Assembly: GCA_013420905.1 (NCBI GenBank)
Contig: JAAXNY010000008.1
Span: 2,790,001-2,854,000, forward strand
From: Collybia mongolica
Taxonomy: Eukaryota > Basidiomycota > Agaricomycetes > Agaricales > Clitocybaceae
DNA: 64,000 nucleotides
Direction: 5' to 3'
Within the stretch, counting starts at the first letter, position 1. Each line of letters opens with the position of its first letter. The position numbers and the translations under genes were made by a program. The notes beneath the pieces were generated by a model. The model worked only from the letters and a program-made list of their open reading frames with translations. It was not told where the DNA came from and searched no databases. This document shows, one piece after another, positions 1 through 13,274 of this stretch.

Positions 1-3000
1 CCTGGCTTGCTGATGCCCTGGTACGGTGTACATCCCGTTTTCCATGCAGATGCGTCGTAACCAGGAAGGTGTGCACCTTCATATTGTCAACCTCAGGGCT
101 ATGGATATTTGAAGCATTAGGTCTGGTACTCACCAACGCGCTCAAACCACCAGCCACCCTCGTTGTAGGGTCCTCTGACTTTATCTGGGGCGTTCTCACC
201 GCCGATATCTACAGACGAGGTCTTTGAATCCATATTACGTTGGGCCGCAGGGTGTTAAATACTCACTGCCAGCTACTCGCCACTGGGTGAAGTCCTTGTT
301 GCTTGTAGATACCAGCCTGTAACCGCGGATACCTCGCGGGGTCTTGAATTCGTCATTGATATCATCTGCGATGGTAATCAGAAAGCGGAAAGGGAGTAGA
401 AATCAGACTGACAATCTTGGTTCATTCCGGTCGAGTCGTGGATGACGGTGAGTACTGTGGGGATACTGTCAGCAAAGCCTTCTGTCAATGATATAATCCC
501 CCACCATTGTCACCAGAAACGAGTTGGCTGGCTGTGAAGTTGAAAACTGGGGACAGAATGTCGACTCCCGACTGGCTGTGGGAAGAACCTTGGCCAGATC
601 CTAGGAAATGGCCGTTGATAAATGCGGAGTATCCGAATGAGAAACCGCTGTTAAGAATACGAGTATGGGGGTTCAGCGTGAATATAGACTATAAAATATC
701 CTTTACCCTTGGATGGAAAGCTGAACCCCAGTCGCCGTGCCCGTAAAATGACCACGCCAGACCCATTGACCTTGATCACGTCAATCTCCTGATACTTGTG
801 GGAATATTTACACTTTCGTACCCGCATGGAACCCATACCTAAATTAAAGAGATCAAAAAGTGAGTAATGATGCAATATATCTTTTTAAATGAAACACATA
901 CTCGGAAGAATACAATACATTCTAAATTTACAAGTTGTGGTGTCAACATATGTCAGAAGGGATACTTAGAATATCCCACCTTCCCAGCTGTTGGCCTTTG
1001 GGGTCTTCGAGTGGATGTTTTATTCGCAAGTACCCATTTGCTATCATCGAAGCCAGATGCAAGTTCAGGCAAGGAATCAGCACAGCTCCAAGAAAGTTGT
1101 GATAGAACTGGGACGACGGCAGAGTTGAGCGCTGCCGGGAAAGCGACGGTTCCCCTCAAACTGCCGAAATCGCTGCGTGTCGTGCTGACAGCGGCACCGT
1201 TCCAAGTAAATACAGTGAACTGCGCAGGTGCAAATACGTCAATGACGGTCGTGCTGTTCAGGTCACCTGTCAAAGCGAGAACGGAGCCTTTGGCTGTTGC
1301 ACTGCGGACAAGGTACGGTCCCTTCACAAGGACCGACGGGACGTCCGCCGCAAGGTCGTAATGGTTATGACCTGTGGTGCCGTCAGCCAGACGTGGTGCC
1401 CACAGCGAACCGGCAGTCTTTTTGTCAACAATAATGATACGCTTGCTTCCTAAATCAGCGACTGTGAAGCCTGATGGCGATCCAGAGAGCGTGATAGCCT
1501 TGATGTTCAGATTCAAATTTGAGCTGGATACCAATGGAAATTGTGAGTGCCCGACCTTGGTTCCGGCCACTGCTCTAAATCCAGAAGATCCCAGGAATTT
1601 GACTGGGGTGGTAGGCGTCGTGGTCTCTATGGCAATCTCGACGGACTGTCCAGCAAGTGCATATACAACGATTGTGTCGATCTAATACAAGTATCTTCAG
1701 TTCGTATTTGGATCAGAGTACAGTAGTCGGCAGGGTTACCTTGTCGTAAGTTGCCCATGTCATGACCTCGAATCCAGACATCAGCCGGTTCGTAATACAC
1801 AAGGTAAATTTTTATAACTCACTTCAGCGGTTGAATACTGTAGCCTAGAGCTGCCGAAGGGGTAATTTGTCACAATAATTTTCGACTCTCTACCCGCAAG
1901 CGTTAGTGTTCCTGCTTTCGGGATGGTGATTGAGCCTTCTAGTGTCGTATTAACACGAAGTGCAAAGTTGGTATTCGAGGTCTTCGTGTTGGTAACTTGT
2001 CGGACAAAGTAGAAGTTTGCGCCTGAGGAAGGCGAGTTTAATTGAGTTGTGTAAATGTCCCTGGAAGTGCTATATGCGGTGCCTTGGCCGACTGTTCCAT
2101 TACCGATGCGTCCTACAAGCAAATAATCGAGGGATGCGTGTAAGAAATACGCCTGAAGTTTTATCTCATCTAGCTTGGGGGTCAGGGTCCGGTCCTCGCG
2201 AATAGCCTTCAAGAAGCGTTAGTACAAGCATGACCTTGGTTTTGAGATACTCACTGCGCCATAGCTAGGGGAATCGCAGATCAGTTGATGGACTGTGCGA
2301 GGAAGAAATTGGCTTACTCGTAACTCGAGTATATCGTGTGGGTGTGCATATTTCCCCAATTCGTCCCACCTGCAAGGTTTGAGCGAATTTTACCCTAGGA
2401 GTGGATAGCCAACGGACCATAAGTCATATAAAGGTTTTGGAGACTAGCTCCTGCAGCATAGTTGTTCTGATAAAATGATATGAATTCGCTGTTTGGGCTT
2501 CATGTGAAGCAGTACAGACCTTGTAGAAGACCTAAAAAGAGTTAAATGAATCCCATCAGCTATACTTCAAGCTAAGAAACATACATTCGCGAACTGCTCG
2601 TTGATCAATTTATAGCACTCTGAATATCCGGGCCCTGACCAATATGAAAATGCGCCCCCTAAAGGTTGGTGAATGATAAGGAGAAGATTATATGTCGGCG
2701 TTCGAATCACACGTACCTTGCCATTCAAACAGGGCTAGAGGCTCTGCGGGATTCCATCTTTGATGGCTAGCGTCGAATTCTAGGATGTACATTAACAATT
2801 TTTTGGAGACTTGAACACGACAGGCGTACGAGTAGAAAGTTCCAACCATTGTGATGGGTTATCACAATCAAAGCCCAAAGGATAACTGGAAGTTTTTAGC
2901 ATCCTTGATTGAAAGATCCGAAGACTAAATATTACCCATCCCATCCGTACCTGGCGTTTGAGATCATGAGGTTTAGCCAGCCGGTGTTTTATCGAAAATG

Positions 3001-4326
3001 ACTCACAGGTCAACTTTGCCAAGTCCTTTCAGCGCATACTGACCACTAGGGTTTTTGTCGTTGTGAATGGTGGGAACCTTCGTAATGCCTCCGTCACGCA
3101 GAGTTTGAATAATGTCTTGCATATGCTCGTTCAGTCCTGAAATTCGAGCCTGTGCAGTCGTTGCGTATTCGTTTTCACTTTGTACAGCTGAACATATATT
3201 CGTTAGATGCCATTTCTTCTAGTACTCAAAGTCTTACCGATCACGGGGCCATTTGGATACTATAACGAAATGGAAGCCATTTAATGAAAACGATGGAGAT
3301 TAAAAGATGGCCCGTACCTGAAATGGAGCAGTTTGTCTCGCAAATTCAAGGATACTACAGATATTTAGTATTGTAAATCGCTGGTAATGATTCTCACACA
3401 CTATGGGTGCCACGCAGCTCTGTAATCGGTGGCATTCGTTCTAGCGAGGCCTGCAATATTTGTAACCCATCCGGGAATACCACCTAAAAAGTATTTCAGT
3501 ATGTCTTAAATTCGACAATAAAACTGAAATTCACCCCCTGCAGTTTCCGCGTTAACGTAAGGGCTTTATGCTAGAATTGAGACATAGTATTATGAAATTT
3601 TGAGTAGTAACTCACCCAGGACGCACAACCACTAGTACACCAACATCCTTTGCGGTTTGGTAAAATTTTGCCAAGTCATTATGTTGCGTGAAGCTGACAA
3701 CCGTTGAGTTTGGAGCTGATAGACCCCAATGCCCTATAATCGAGCATCGGCAAACTAACACTAAGATGGCTTCAAATATACATACAGTAAACTGAGACGC
3801 CGTTGAAGCCAGCTGCCTATGTTGGGCGTAAGAATGACCCATGTGATGCACGGTGGGCAATATTACCTTGAACCTACGTAGAGCTCCGTCAAAACAGGAT
3901 AAAAATACGGGCGTTGTGTATCTCCTTACTTTTCGAGAACATCCCTCCAAAGTTCAGGTGCCGGTAACCTGAATGGGTGAAATTCTCCCGAGAAAAACAT
4001 TACACGCTAAATTCCACTCAGTTCAACCGTGAGGATAAGGTTCAAAGGCCGAACAAACCTTCCCATCGAGAAGCACTGAATGCTGATCGAAAGTAACAGA
4101 AGCTTCCGAATGACCGTTGTAGAAATCCGCTATCGGAGGAATGAGACAAATAGTACTCAGACTGTTGTGGAGGTTACAATTATTAGGACTCACGCGATCC
4201 AACTGGTAACACATATTTTGAACTCTGATCCGTCGTTGATTGTCGAGCCTTCAAATTTTGCGAAGAGCCTGCCAGCGCCCCAAGCAGGGGCGCAAGTGAA
4301 ACGAAAACGCGAAGCAATCCCTTCAT
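1..4326 (-). CDS. GH35 beta-galactosidase, copy 1 (3' end outside window)
   Basis: Secreted beta-galactosidase (EC 3.2.1.23) of the large fungal GH35 type, which removes terminal beta-galactose from galactans and oligosaccharides. The start at 4326 gives MKGLLRVFVSLAPLLGALA, a clear signal peptide. Spliced exons give, in order: the catalytic barrel with [41 protein letters not shown], the proton donor in VQSENEY and the nucleophile Glu in LALFEWQGG; TYGGTNWGN and SSYDYGA; then beta-gal domain 2 (REDRTLTPKLDEIKLQ), domain 3 (around DTIVVYALAGQ) and two jelly-roll domains (WVWRGHFTGTATGVQLS, FINGHFLGSG). About 20 short introns were followed and no lesion was seen. Only roughly the last 70 residues lie beyond position 1. 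It is the intact partner of the damaged copy at 4959-9770, with the same strand and the same exon pattern. Confidence 0.93.
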
Positions 4327-4958
4327 AACGATCTGGCAGTCCGCTACGTCAATTTATGATTAACAGAGTATAAGTACTTTTGTCGTGCGGATTTGATGCG
4401 GGGAGAAAGTGGGGTTCACTGTGAAAGTTATTCTTCTAATCGTCAAGGAACGCATGCGACGACGGTCATGAGTGCAAGCTTTCCGAGTTTTTGGGCTTCT
4501 TGACCGGACCGTCGACATCTTCATCACGCGAACATTACGCCAATGGAACGGACGTAGCTAAGAGGATGCATAGCTTGAAAATTGAAAGGATGCTAAAAGA
4601 TATTCAGGCATCCATTCAACGTGAGTAATAAAGTATTCGTACATGCTATGCAAGCGATGGCGGTCATATCCGTACTGAGCTATTAGAATTTTATGCAGAA
4701 TCTGGGTAACCGGGCCGGAGTAGAATTAAAGCCGAAAGATGCTTACATGGATGATAATCGATAACTGGCGGCAGCTGTTCTGGACGATGAGATGCCAACA
4801 TTCAATGATTCAACTTTAATCATGTCACTTGACTAGAGAGACTTGGAAATACCGCTATTTCTGTCAGCACTCTCGATCATGATACTCGTCCGATTCACGG
4901 AGGAAATTGATCCGATTAAGTCTGATATGAACCGCACAGTGTACCTTATTTATTATCC
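4327..4958. promoter_or_regulatory. Intergenic between GH35 copies; promoter of copy 1
   Basis: This stretch holds the 3' flank of copy 2 and the promoter of copy 1. A 50-nt block at 4465-4514 aligns without gaps to 9913-9962, at almost the same distance from the other start codon (139 versus 143 nt). It ends in the fully conserved GACCGGACCGTCG. I see no gene here. Confidence 0.6.
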
Positions 4959-7900
4959 TCAAGCTTCCCCGACCCTTCCCCGAAGCTCTCTCCACCCTGG
5001 TGCTGGTACAATTTTCACAGTTGCTGCCTTACTAGAAGAAAGGGTTGCTCGTTTGTTCAAGTCGAGCTTAGTCAGTTTTGCGCCTTGGTCCCCTGATACA
5101 AAACAGATCAACAATTAAATATATCAACAGAAGGTTTTAATCGACCAACCCAGGGCCCATAGTGAGATCAGTATTTCGTTCTTTCCGTGGTGATTGAGAA
5201 TTCCTTCAGGAATCGGATAGCTTGTCTGAGGCCCTAACGACGACAAGAACCTGCGATATATGGAATTAGGCACGTAATATAAGAGCCAGCTTTTTCACTC
5301 CACCTTCCAAACTGCCAGCCGTTGACATAGATCAAGACGCGGTGAGGGGTAACATTGTCAAGGGAAAAGCCAAACGCAAGTGGAATGTCTGAGCCAGCTG
5401 GGAAGTTGAGTTCAAGAGTGGTGCGGTACACAGTGACGCCTGGTTTCGTGGTGCCTTGGAAGGGCGAACACGCCTTCCATGCTGACGCGTCGTAGCCAGG
5501 GAGATGAGCACCTGAAAACTCAATGCAATTAGTACATAATGGTTCAATATGATCGAAGTGATACTTGCCAATACGCTCGAACCACCAGCCACCTTCATTG
5601 TAGGGACCTCTGACTTTGTCTGGAGCGTTTTCGCCACCAATGTCTGAAGATCATGGAATTAGGGTGTATCGGATTCATCAGCAAAATAAAGATACCACGC
5701 ACTTCCAGCCAATCTCCACTGAGTGAAATCTTTGCTATCGTCAGATAGAAGCTGGTAGCCCCTTATACCTCTCGGCGTTTTGACTTCGTCGTCAATCTGG
5801 ACTGTGACAATCTTTCCAATAAGACAATAGATATAGAGTATTCAAAGTGATAAGACTGACAATTTTGGTTCTTTCCAGTTGAGTCATGGATGACGGTGAG
5901 AACTGTGTTTAAGCACGTCAGTCGTTCGTTTTATTTCGTTATAGGGAAATCATTACCGTTGTCTCCATCGACGAGTTGGCCAGCCGTGAAATTGAAGACG
6001 GGAGACAGTATATCAACTCCTTGCTGGGAGTGAGATGACCCCTGTCCAGATCCCAGGAAATGCCCATTGATGAAGGCTGAGTATCCAAAGGAGAACCCGC
6101 TAGTTTCACAGTTAGCCTATGACCTTATGTAAGGTAAAGACAGACGTCGTACCCTTGCACTGAGAGCTGAACGCCAGAAGCACTGCCTGTGAAGTGACCA
6201 CGCCAAACCCATTGGCCTTGTAAAAAGTTAGACTCAACACAATTCTGCGATACCGTCGAATTCTCATACCCGCATGGAAACCATATCTAAGTAGTGATAT
6301 GTTAGGGACAAACTTTAGTAATGTTGAGCTCGAATGACATACTCGGATGTATACAAAACATGCTAATGGGTGAATAAGTCCAAAAAAATATCGGTGGAAT
6401 AGGGTTAAACTCGAACCTTTCCAGCCGTCGGTTTGTGCGGTCTCAACTCAATGTCGACGTCTTGTTCGCCAGAACCCATTTGCTATCATCAAATTCAGGT
6501 GCCAGTTCAGGCAAGGAGTCCGTGCATCTCCAGTCAAGTTTAGATAGGACTGGAATATGAGCTGCATTAAGGGCGGTAGGAAAAGATACTGTTCCCCTCA
6601 AACTGCCGAGTTCAGTGCGGGTAACACGAACAGGTGTCTTATTCCATGTGAAGCCTGTATATCTTGAAGGTGCAAAGACATCGATGACAGTGGTGCTGTT
6701 AAGGTCACCACTCAAGTCAAGGATGGAACCCCTAGCAGTTGCTTTACGGAGAAGGTACGGGCCCTTGACGAGGACGGAAGGGACATCTGTGGTCAGGTCG
6801 TAATGCGAACGGCCAAAGCCGCTGACAGATAGACGCGGCGCCCAGAATGAGCCGGCAGTTTTCTTGTCTGCGATGATAATGCGTTTGCCTCCAAAATCAG
6901 CGATGGTAAGACCAGAGGGAGGACCAGAGAGCGTGACAACCTTGAACGGAATGAACACGTTGTAATAAATATATATGCAGGAGACAAACCTTACGGCCAA
7001 CCACTGCAGTGATCCCGGAAGACCCGAGGAATGTGACCTTAGTGGAAGGGTTGTTGTTTTCAATTGCGATTTCAATCGGCTGTCCTGCGAGGGCGTATAG
7101 GACAAGAGTGTCTGTCTGAAAGAGAAGGCACGTTAATTCAGAGTTATGGAGAAACCCGATGTCCTTGCCTTATCAAATGTTGCCCATGTCATAATCTATA
7201 ATAAAATAGTTCCTTTGAGCGAACATGACATGTTGACAATTATATACTGGCCTCCGCTGTCGAATACTGGACTCTCGATGACCCAAACGGATAGTTGGTC
7301 ACAATGATTTTAGATTCCCTTCCCGCAAGAACCAACGACTTCGCCTTTGGAATAATGATCGTGCCTTCCAGCGTAGTATTCACCCGCAGAGTGAAATCCG
7401 TGTTCGTCAGTTTTGTATTGGTCACTTGTCGGACAATGTAGAAATTCGCTCCTGATGAGGGCGAGTTCAGGTGAGTGGTGGATATGTCTGCCGAATCGCT
7501 GTAGGCAGAGCCTTGGCCAACAGTGCCGTTTCCGATGCGGCCGACGAGGAGATAATCACGGGAGGCGTGCAAAAAGTATGCTTGGAGTTTGATTTCGTCG
7601 AGTTTGGGGCTAAGAGTTCTATCTTCACGAATAGCCTAGGACGTGAGTGGGGAAAAGGCCGAATATCAAGGTGTTGTAACTTACTGCGCCATAACTAAGC
7701 TGGGTCAGGTACCAAAAAGCTAGAGAGGGGGCGTGAAACTTACTCGTAACTCGAATAGATAGTATGAGTATGCATATTCCCCCAATTGGTTCCACCTAAC
7801 TCGCGGTATAAGACTTTACTTTTAGAACGCACCGATGTTTGACCAACCGTATGTCATGTACAAGTTTTGAAGACTGACCCCTGTAGCGTAGTTATTCTAA

Positions 7901-9770
7901 GAGTTACAAGGTGTCAAGGTACACCCTATGACTTGGATCAGTGCGAGCTTCAGACCTTGTAGTACACCTTGAGGATAAACAAGGGCTGTTAAACCAACGA
8001 GTCCGAACGGTAATAAACACAACTTACGTTCGCAAACTGTTCATTGATCAGCTTGTAACATTCCTCATAACCAGGCCCGGACCAGTAAGAGAAAGCTCCT
8101 CCTGCAAAGTCAACATTCGTAAGACAGTAAAAATGGGTCTATGATACAGAATACTACGCACCTTGCCATTCAAACAAAGCCAAGGGCTCAGCTGGATTCC
8201 ATTTTTGATGGTTGGCATCAAATTCTGGAAGCATTTTTTGAGCCGTATTAACGAACTACGATTGAATTCACTTACGAGTCGACAGTTCCAGCCATCTTGA
8301 TGGATTATCACAATCGAAACCCAAGGGATACCTGTTCATCTTCGGTATTATGCTTTACAATGAAAAGATGGAACTCACCCATCCCATCCGTAACTGTAAA
8401 AGAACGAAATAAACGTCCAAGGCTTGGAGAAATTACACCAGTCAAATATCACTTACAGGTCTACCTTTCCGAGACCAGCGGCAGAATACTGACCATGGGG
8501 CTGTTTGTCATTGTGGATCGTGGGTACTTTGGTGATACCCCCATCGCGTAGGGTGTCGATGATGTCTTGCATATGTTCATCAAGTCCGGGCTTCTTCGCT
8601 TATGCAGATGTAGAGAATTCATTTTCAGCTTGTACCGCTATTTCGTTATTAGTGTATATTCAATCACGCCAGGTAATGAGTTGGGCTGCACGTACCAATG
8701 ACAGGACCGGCGGGATACTGGGCGAACACGTTAGGTAGAATAAAGGGTAATGTATAAAGTATACTCACCTGATAGGGGGCTGTCTGTTTCGCGAATTCAA
8801 GGATGCTTGAAAGAAGTTAGGCGAAATGTAGTTCGCAGAAAAACGGCATTACATACTATGGGTGCCAAACATCTTTATAGTCAGTTGCGTTTGATCTCGC
8901 AAGGCCTGCGGCATTGGTAGCCCACCCAGGAATTCCACCTATTTCGTGTCAGTCCTCATATTAAGATTCTATCATGATAATATTTACCTCCTGCAGTTTC
9001 CGCATTAACGTATGGCCTACATATTCTCGCATTAGATCACCCTTCAGACCACAAGTCAACAGATGCTCACCCTGGGCGCACAATAACCAGGATCCCAACT
9101 TCTTTTGCAATTTGGTAGAACTTTTGAAGATCATTGTGCTCAGTAAACCGAACCTCTTTTGCATTTGGAGCGGATAGACCCCAATGCCCTGTAATTGGAT
9201 CAGCTTGTGTAACTTGGTGTTGAATTTGCACATACAATAAACGGATACGCCATTGAAACCAGCGGCCTATGGACATGAGAAACTTCACATGCCCAAAATG
9301 TAAAAACATCACCTTGAACCTGGAGAGAGGTCAGAATAGCACATCAATGAAGACGGGAATTAACGTACTTCTCCAGAACATCACGCCAGAGCTCTGGAGC
9401 TGGCAGTCGGAATGGGTGGAACTCTCCGGAGAAGAACATGATGCGCTATTTAAATTTTCAGTAAACCACAGCCGCGTGCAGAAGGGTCCCTGGAAATGAC
9501 GAACCTTTCCTTCGAGAAGGACAGAATGTTGATCAAAGATTACAGAAGCTTTCGATTGGCCGTGATAGAAATTCGCTGTCGGAAATGACAAAATCAGACG
9601 TGCTTCATGCAGGCGTCCTGAAGGTACTCACGAGAACCAACGGGCAAAACATATTTAGAACTTTGGTCCGTGGTTGATTGACGTACCAGAAGCTTTGACG
9701 GGGAACTTGCGAGAGCCTCTAGTAGAGATACAAGAGGAAAGATGAAGAAAATCCTTAAGATCTTTTTCAT
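4959..9770 (-). pseudogene. GH35 beta-galactosidase, copy 2, with nonsense codon and frameshift
   Basis: Full-length tandem paralogue of the GH35 gene at 1-4326, with the same domains and nearly the same exon borders. The start at 9770 gives MKKILRIFFIFPLVSLLEALA (signal peptide). The last exon gives DQGAKLTKLDLNKRA and ends RGRVGEA at 4959. The catalytic Glu residues are still present in VQAENEF and LALFEWQGG. Two lesions were found. An in-frame TAA at 8600-8602, six codons after ENE, stands where copy 1 reads CAG. Near 6440-6465 the frame shifts: the reading frame runs into TGA, while the frame needed for the next exon (RPHKPTAGK, then HVLYTSE) is offset. Two splice donors that are GT in copy 1 are GC here (7250-7251 and 7167-7168). 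Most likely a decaying duplicate. Sequencing error is the alternative for either lesion, but less likely for both. Confidence 0.8.
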
Positions 9771-11400
9771 TGCGGTTCGTTAGGTTTCTTGACTGCTGAA
9801 GGCGAGAATATAAGCATGTTCGGGCGGGTTTGGTGCGGGAAAAAAAGTGGGTTTATTCAGTAAATTGTTGGTCTTGGTGTCTTGGACTCGTCAGATAACG
9901 CGTGTAGTACAAGTCATGCGCGCACAATTTCCGAGTTATCGAACTTCTCGACCGGACCGTCGCGTCCTTGCTCAATGATATATAAGTGTGTGGTGTCCAA
10001 GTATTCTACCAAAAGATCGTTAATAAAAAGAAACGTTCCCAGATTCCTGAGCCAAAAACACAGGTCAGCTGAACCTTATGAGAGTCCTCGTGTTAAACAC
10101 TCCTCACCTGCGTCATCGACTATCCACAAACAAACCGGGATACCGGGCCGAAGGAAGACCGGCGTAACGCGAATCGAAGTCGCATGAAAACTTCTCTGCA
10201 TCCCAGCCGATTAAAGTAAAACCAACCAATTGAGGGTTAGACACAATCCGGAAGGGTTTGCTATGGATTAGACAAGTCACTTGACTTTGAAATGAGGCCT
10301 TAATCTGAGTTCGTATGAGATCCCAAGTGGCGGATCACAGCGTGTATGACGTAGTCGTTCAAGCGAGGGATTATTTGACATGTAGAGCGGCAACTATTCA
10401 TTGAAAGTTAAAATAGGTCCTCGACAATACTGGTACTCTGCAGCTGGAATTAGCTGAAGTCAAATATGACAAACCTAAAAGACTAGATGGGCCACCCACC
10501 TATCGATTTGACATAGATGATCCATACAATATGTGCCACCCGTGCCGATCGCCACAAGCCATGGTGAGGAAAGCTCCATGGGACTTTGAATGGGACGGAC
10601 AGGACGTGCCGAAATATTCACAAGTCAATAGAAAGAGTGAGAACATAGGCGGAAAAAAGTGATGCGATCTGCTCGACTCCGGGCACGCCGCGCTTCGGCA
10701 ATGATGAGATTGAATCGTGCTCGTTGAAATAGTGTCCCAACAGAGGTTATTTCGCGCAAAACATATCGAGAGGTACATTTTCCGAAAGAAAAAACCCCGT
10801 CCTGTAAGAACAGATATCGGCATGTTTGCCATATCGCACCACATTTGTGTGAGAAAAAAGGAAGAAGAAATGTTGCGGGCTGTGTCGGTGGGGACGCTCG
10901 CCGTGGTTTTGGTTGAACATTTACCACGGCATGGACGTTGTGATCTGGGGATAGTTGACGGAGATGAGACCGTTTCATTCAGGAGGCGCAGACAATATCG
11001 ATGGGGTCGGGAGCTTAATGTTCCTCCGAGGCCGTACCAACCCACGAGGCTGTCAGCTAAACTTCTTCCTGTGGCCCAGTAGATAGTATATGTATCTGTC
11101 GTATCCAGTCATAGAACAAGGGAGCTTCAAAGAATTAAGTGGTGATTGAACGTCGAAAGGGTCGGTTTAGGAACGTTGATGGCTGAGGGCAGAAAGCGGT
11201 GTTTGAAATTTCGGTGCATTGCTTCAAGAGCGCTCCACTGCTTCGGCATCACGTTCACCGCGTTTCGTCTATTTTTGCTTCTAGTGGGGCCCAGTACAGT
11301 GTGCAATGGACGATATCAAAACATATAAAAGGGTGGAGATTGTGACTTCCCATCTACATTCCTTCCACATCCAACACAACTCACTATCTCAAACAACACT
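9771..11400. other. Intergenic, no gene recognised
   Basis: The left end is the promoter of GH35 copy 2, including the conserved block at 9913-9962. Between about 10500 and 11080 long open frames exist on both strands, but none has family motifs, a convincing codon pattern or splice sites. The right end is the promoter of SSP1. Confidence 0.5.
11324..11333 (+). promoter_or_regulatory. TATA box of SSP1
   Basis: TATAAAAGGG lies 77 nt upstream of the SSP1 ATG. It is a near-perfect TATA element, as is common for strongly expressed fungal genes for secreted proteins. Confidence 0.7.
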
Positions 11401-11942
11401 ATGAAGTTCTTCAGCACTCTCGCATTGTCTGCTCTGTTGTCCACGACCGCTTTTGCACAAAGCATAGTAATCGGATATCCGCCCAATGGAACCACCGTAC
11501 ATGCAGGTTCGAGCGTTCTTATGGAAATCGACCGTCCAGTGCGTATTCCGTCTCGAAGTTCACAACGCCCCATCTCCTAACTTTCAGTCATAGAATTCTC
11601 TTTCTGGTTCAACTGAAGTCGCAGTCGTGATTGGGTTCCAATCGTGCGCCAACTCGCCCTGTCATTCAGCTTCGGACGGGCTGGGAAGCATACTCTACAA
11701 TGGAGGCTACAAGCCTGAGTTTCAACCTGGTGCTACCTCTAAGCCACCCCACCAGAATTTCACTGTTACAATCCCAACGTCAGCACCGAAGGGATCAGCC
11801 CTACTAGGTGTATCTCATGTGGCTTTGATTGGCGTAAGTGATTACATTAGCCCAAGAGACGCCAGTGGTACTGACCGGTTTTCGACAGGCTGGGCGAGCC
11901 GCTTTCCTTGAGAGCTACGGCGTTACGGTTAATGTTGTTTAA
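11401..11942 (+). CDS. Small secreted protein SSP1 (unknown family, paralogue of SSP2)
   Basis: Predicted secreted protein of 143 residues from three exons (11401-11538, 11594-11833, 11889-11942), both introns in phase 0. MKFFSTLALSALLSTTAFAQ is a signal peptide. The mature part carries NSLSGSTEVAVVIG, a Cys pair in SCANSPC, GSILYNGGY, then QNFTVTIP and the C-terminal TVNVV. The same blocks and both intron positions recur in SSP2 at 15487. The short alternating hydrophobic segments suggest a small beta-sandwich, but that is inference. I do not recognise a characterised family and assign no function. It precedes AA12-A by 1.3 kb on the same strand. Confidence 0.85.
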
Positions 11943-13274
11943 GGCGCGCCCAGTGTTATCGTGAAGATTGAAATGACCTACATGACCCCGATTATAGTCA
12001 GTTATGGTAGACATAAAACTGTAATTCTATCGGACAGATTATAAACATGTACCGTATCGTAATACACAGAATTGGGTCCTCAATGTGCTTATGGTGGCCT
12101 TAAAAATTACAAGCTATTGTTATGTAACCGCAAGTCTGCAACCAACCATCACTGGCACCTGCAGTTGACGCCCGTGGTTCTGTCTCAAGCAACTTCAACA
12201 TTCAATATTCAGTTGTGACACTTATCCTCATAGCCCGATCAGCAGTTGGCTGGAACTCGCGCGTCTATTCATTAACCCCACCCCGCATCTTCGCGCATCA
12301 GGTAGACTGTGATGGTGTGTCGTGTATCTTTTGAATCTGATTCTTTTCTGCAACCTATGGAAGTCTCAGAGGTGCCAGCCTCAACATGATGACTATACTC
12401 AGCCAGGACACGAACGCAGCGAACTCGCCTTTCGGCGGCCCGGCGATGGGAAGCTTAAGACATGCGTCGGTGTAAACGGTGGACCAAAGCGAATGCACAC
12501 ATCCATATCTTCACTGGTCCCGGTTACTGAGCGCAACTTATCTCCAGCGCCTTTGACACAATCTGTGTCAATGCTGTTCGCCGGACATCCCCAAAGGTCA
12601 TGATCAGCATCAGATCAACACTCTTACTCGGCCTGACACTTGCACCGTATCCGTCTGGTCTTGGGACGCACAAGGGTTTTGGGCCTGACGCAATTTGCGA
12701 ACAATCATCAGACAAGGTCCCTTCTAAAGGTTAGCACAGTATGGGTGACTGGAAGAGCCTGGGACCCATTGTCAGCTCATAACATGAATATTTTACCCAG
12801 GGATGACAGCATAAAAGTTCCTTGGAAACGACGAAGCTGGTTTCCATCTCGCGTTCTATCACTCCATACTTCTTTGATTCGGGGGTGTGGGGGCCCTTCT
12901 GACTTCCCCACAGTTGCGGCCGAAGCGGGGAGACCCGGAAAGGAAATAATATCCTAGGCCGATTTCAACAATTACATGGCACAAACCATCAAAAGCCCCA
13001 CGAGAGACGACATCATGCGATTGCTCCCGCGTCTATTTATCATGATACCCTGTTCAAAGCCCAAACATCTCGACGAGGCCAAGCTCCCAAGGCAAATTCC
13101 AGGCTCTAGGAAATGCCGAGTTTTTGTCGATTGACAGGGTGCTCCTGGGACGCGGAGCCGACCAGGACTATCCTCAGCGACTCGTGACCCACCTTCCTTC
13201 CGTCATACACATCTAAGTTAAATGCATAAAAACCCATCGGCAGCCGTCGTCTGGTTCTCGTCACTTCTCCAAAC
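11943..13274. other. Intergenic, no gene recognised
   Basis: This holds the SSP1 3' flank and the promoter of AA12-A (an AT-rich CATAAAAA lies about 50 nt before its ATG, near 13224). Short open frames near 12322-12603 and 12640-12957 have no recognisable motif or consistent splice sites. The segment may contain a decayed gene, but I cannot support one. Confidence 0.45.

Noticed and set aside
953..1570. Long minus-strand frame read as one exon ending ...GKVGYSKYPF
   Set aside because: Part of GH35 copy 1; comparison with copy 2 shows that introns cut both within it and at its end.
10500..11082. Opposed open frames of 121 to 181 codons
   Set aside because: Antisense images of each other, with no family features or introns of the usual kind.
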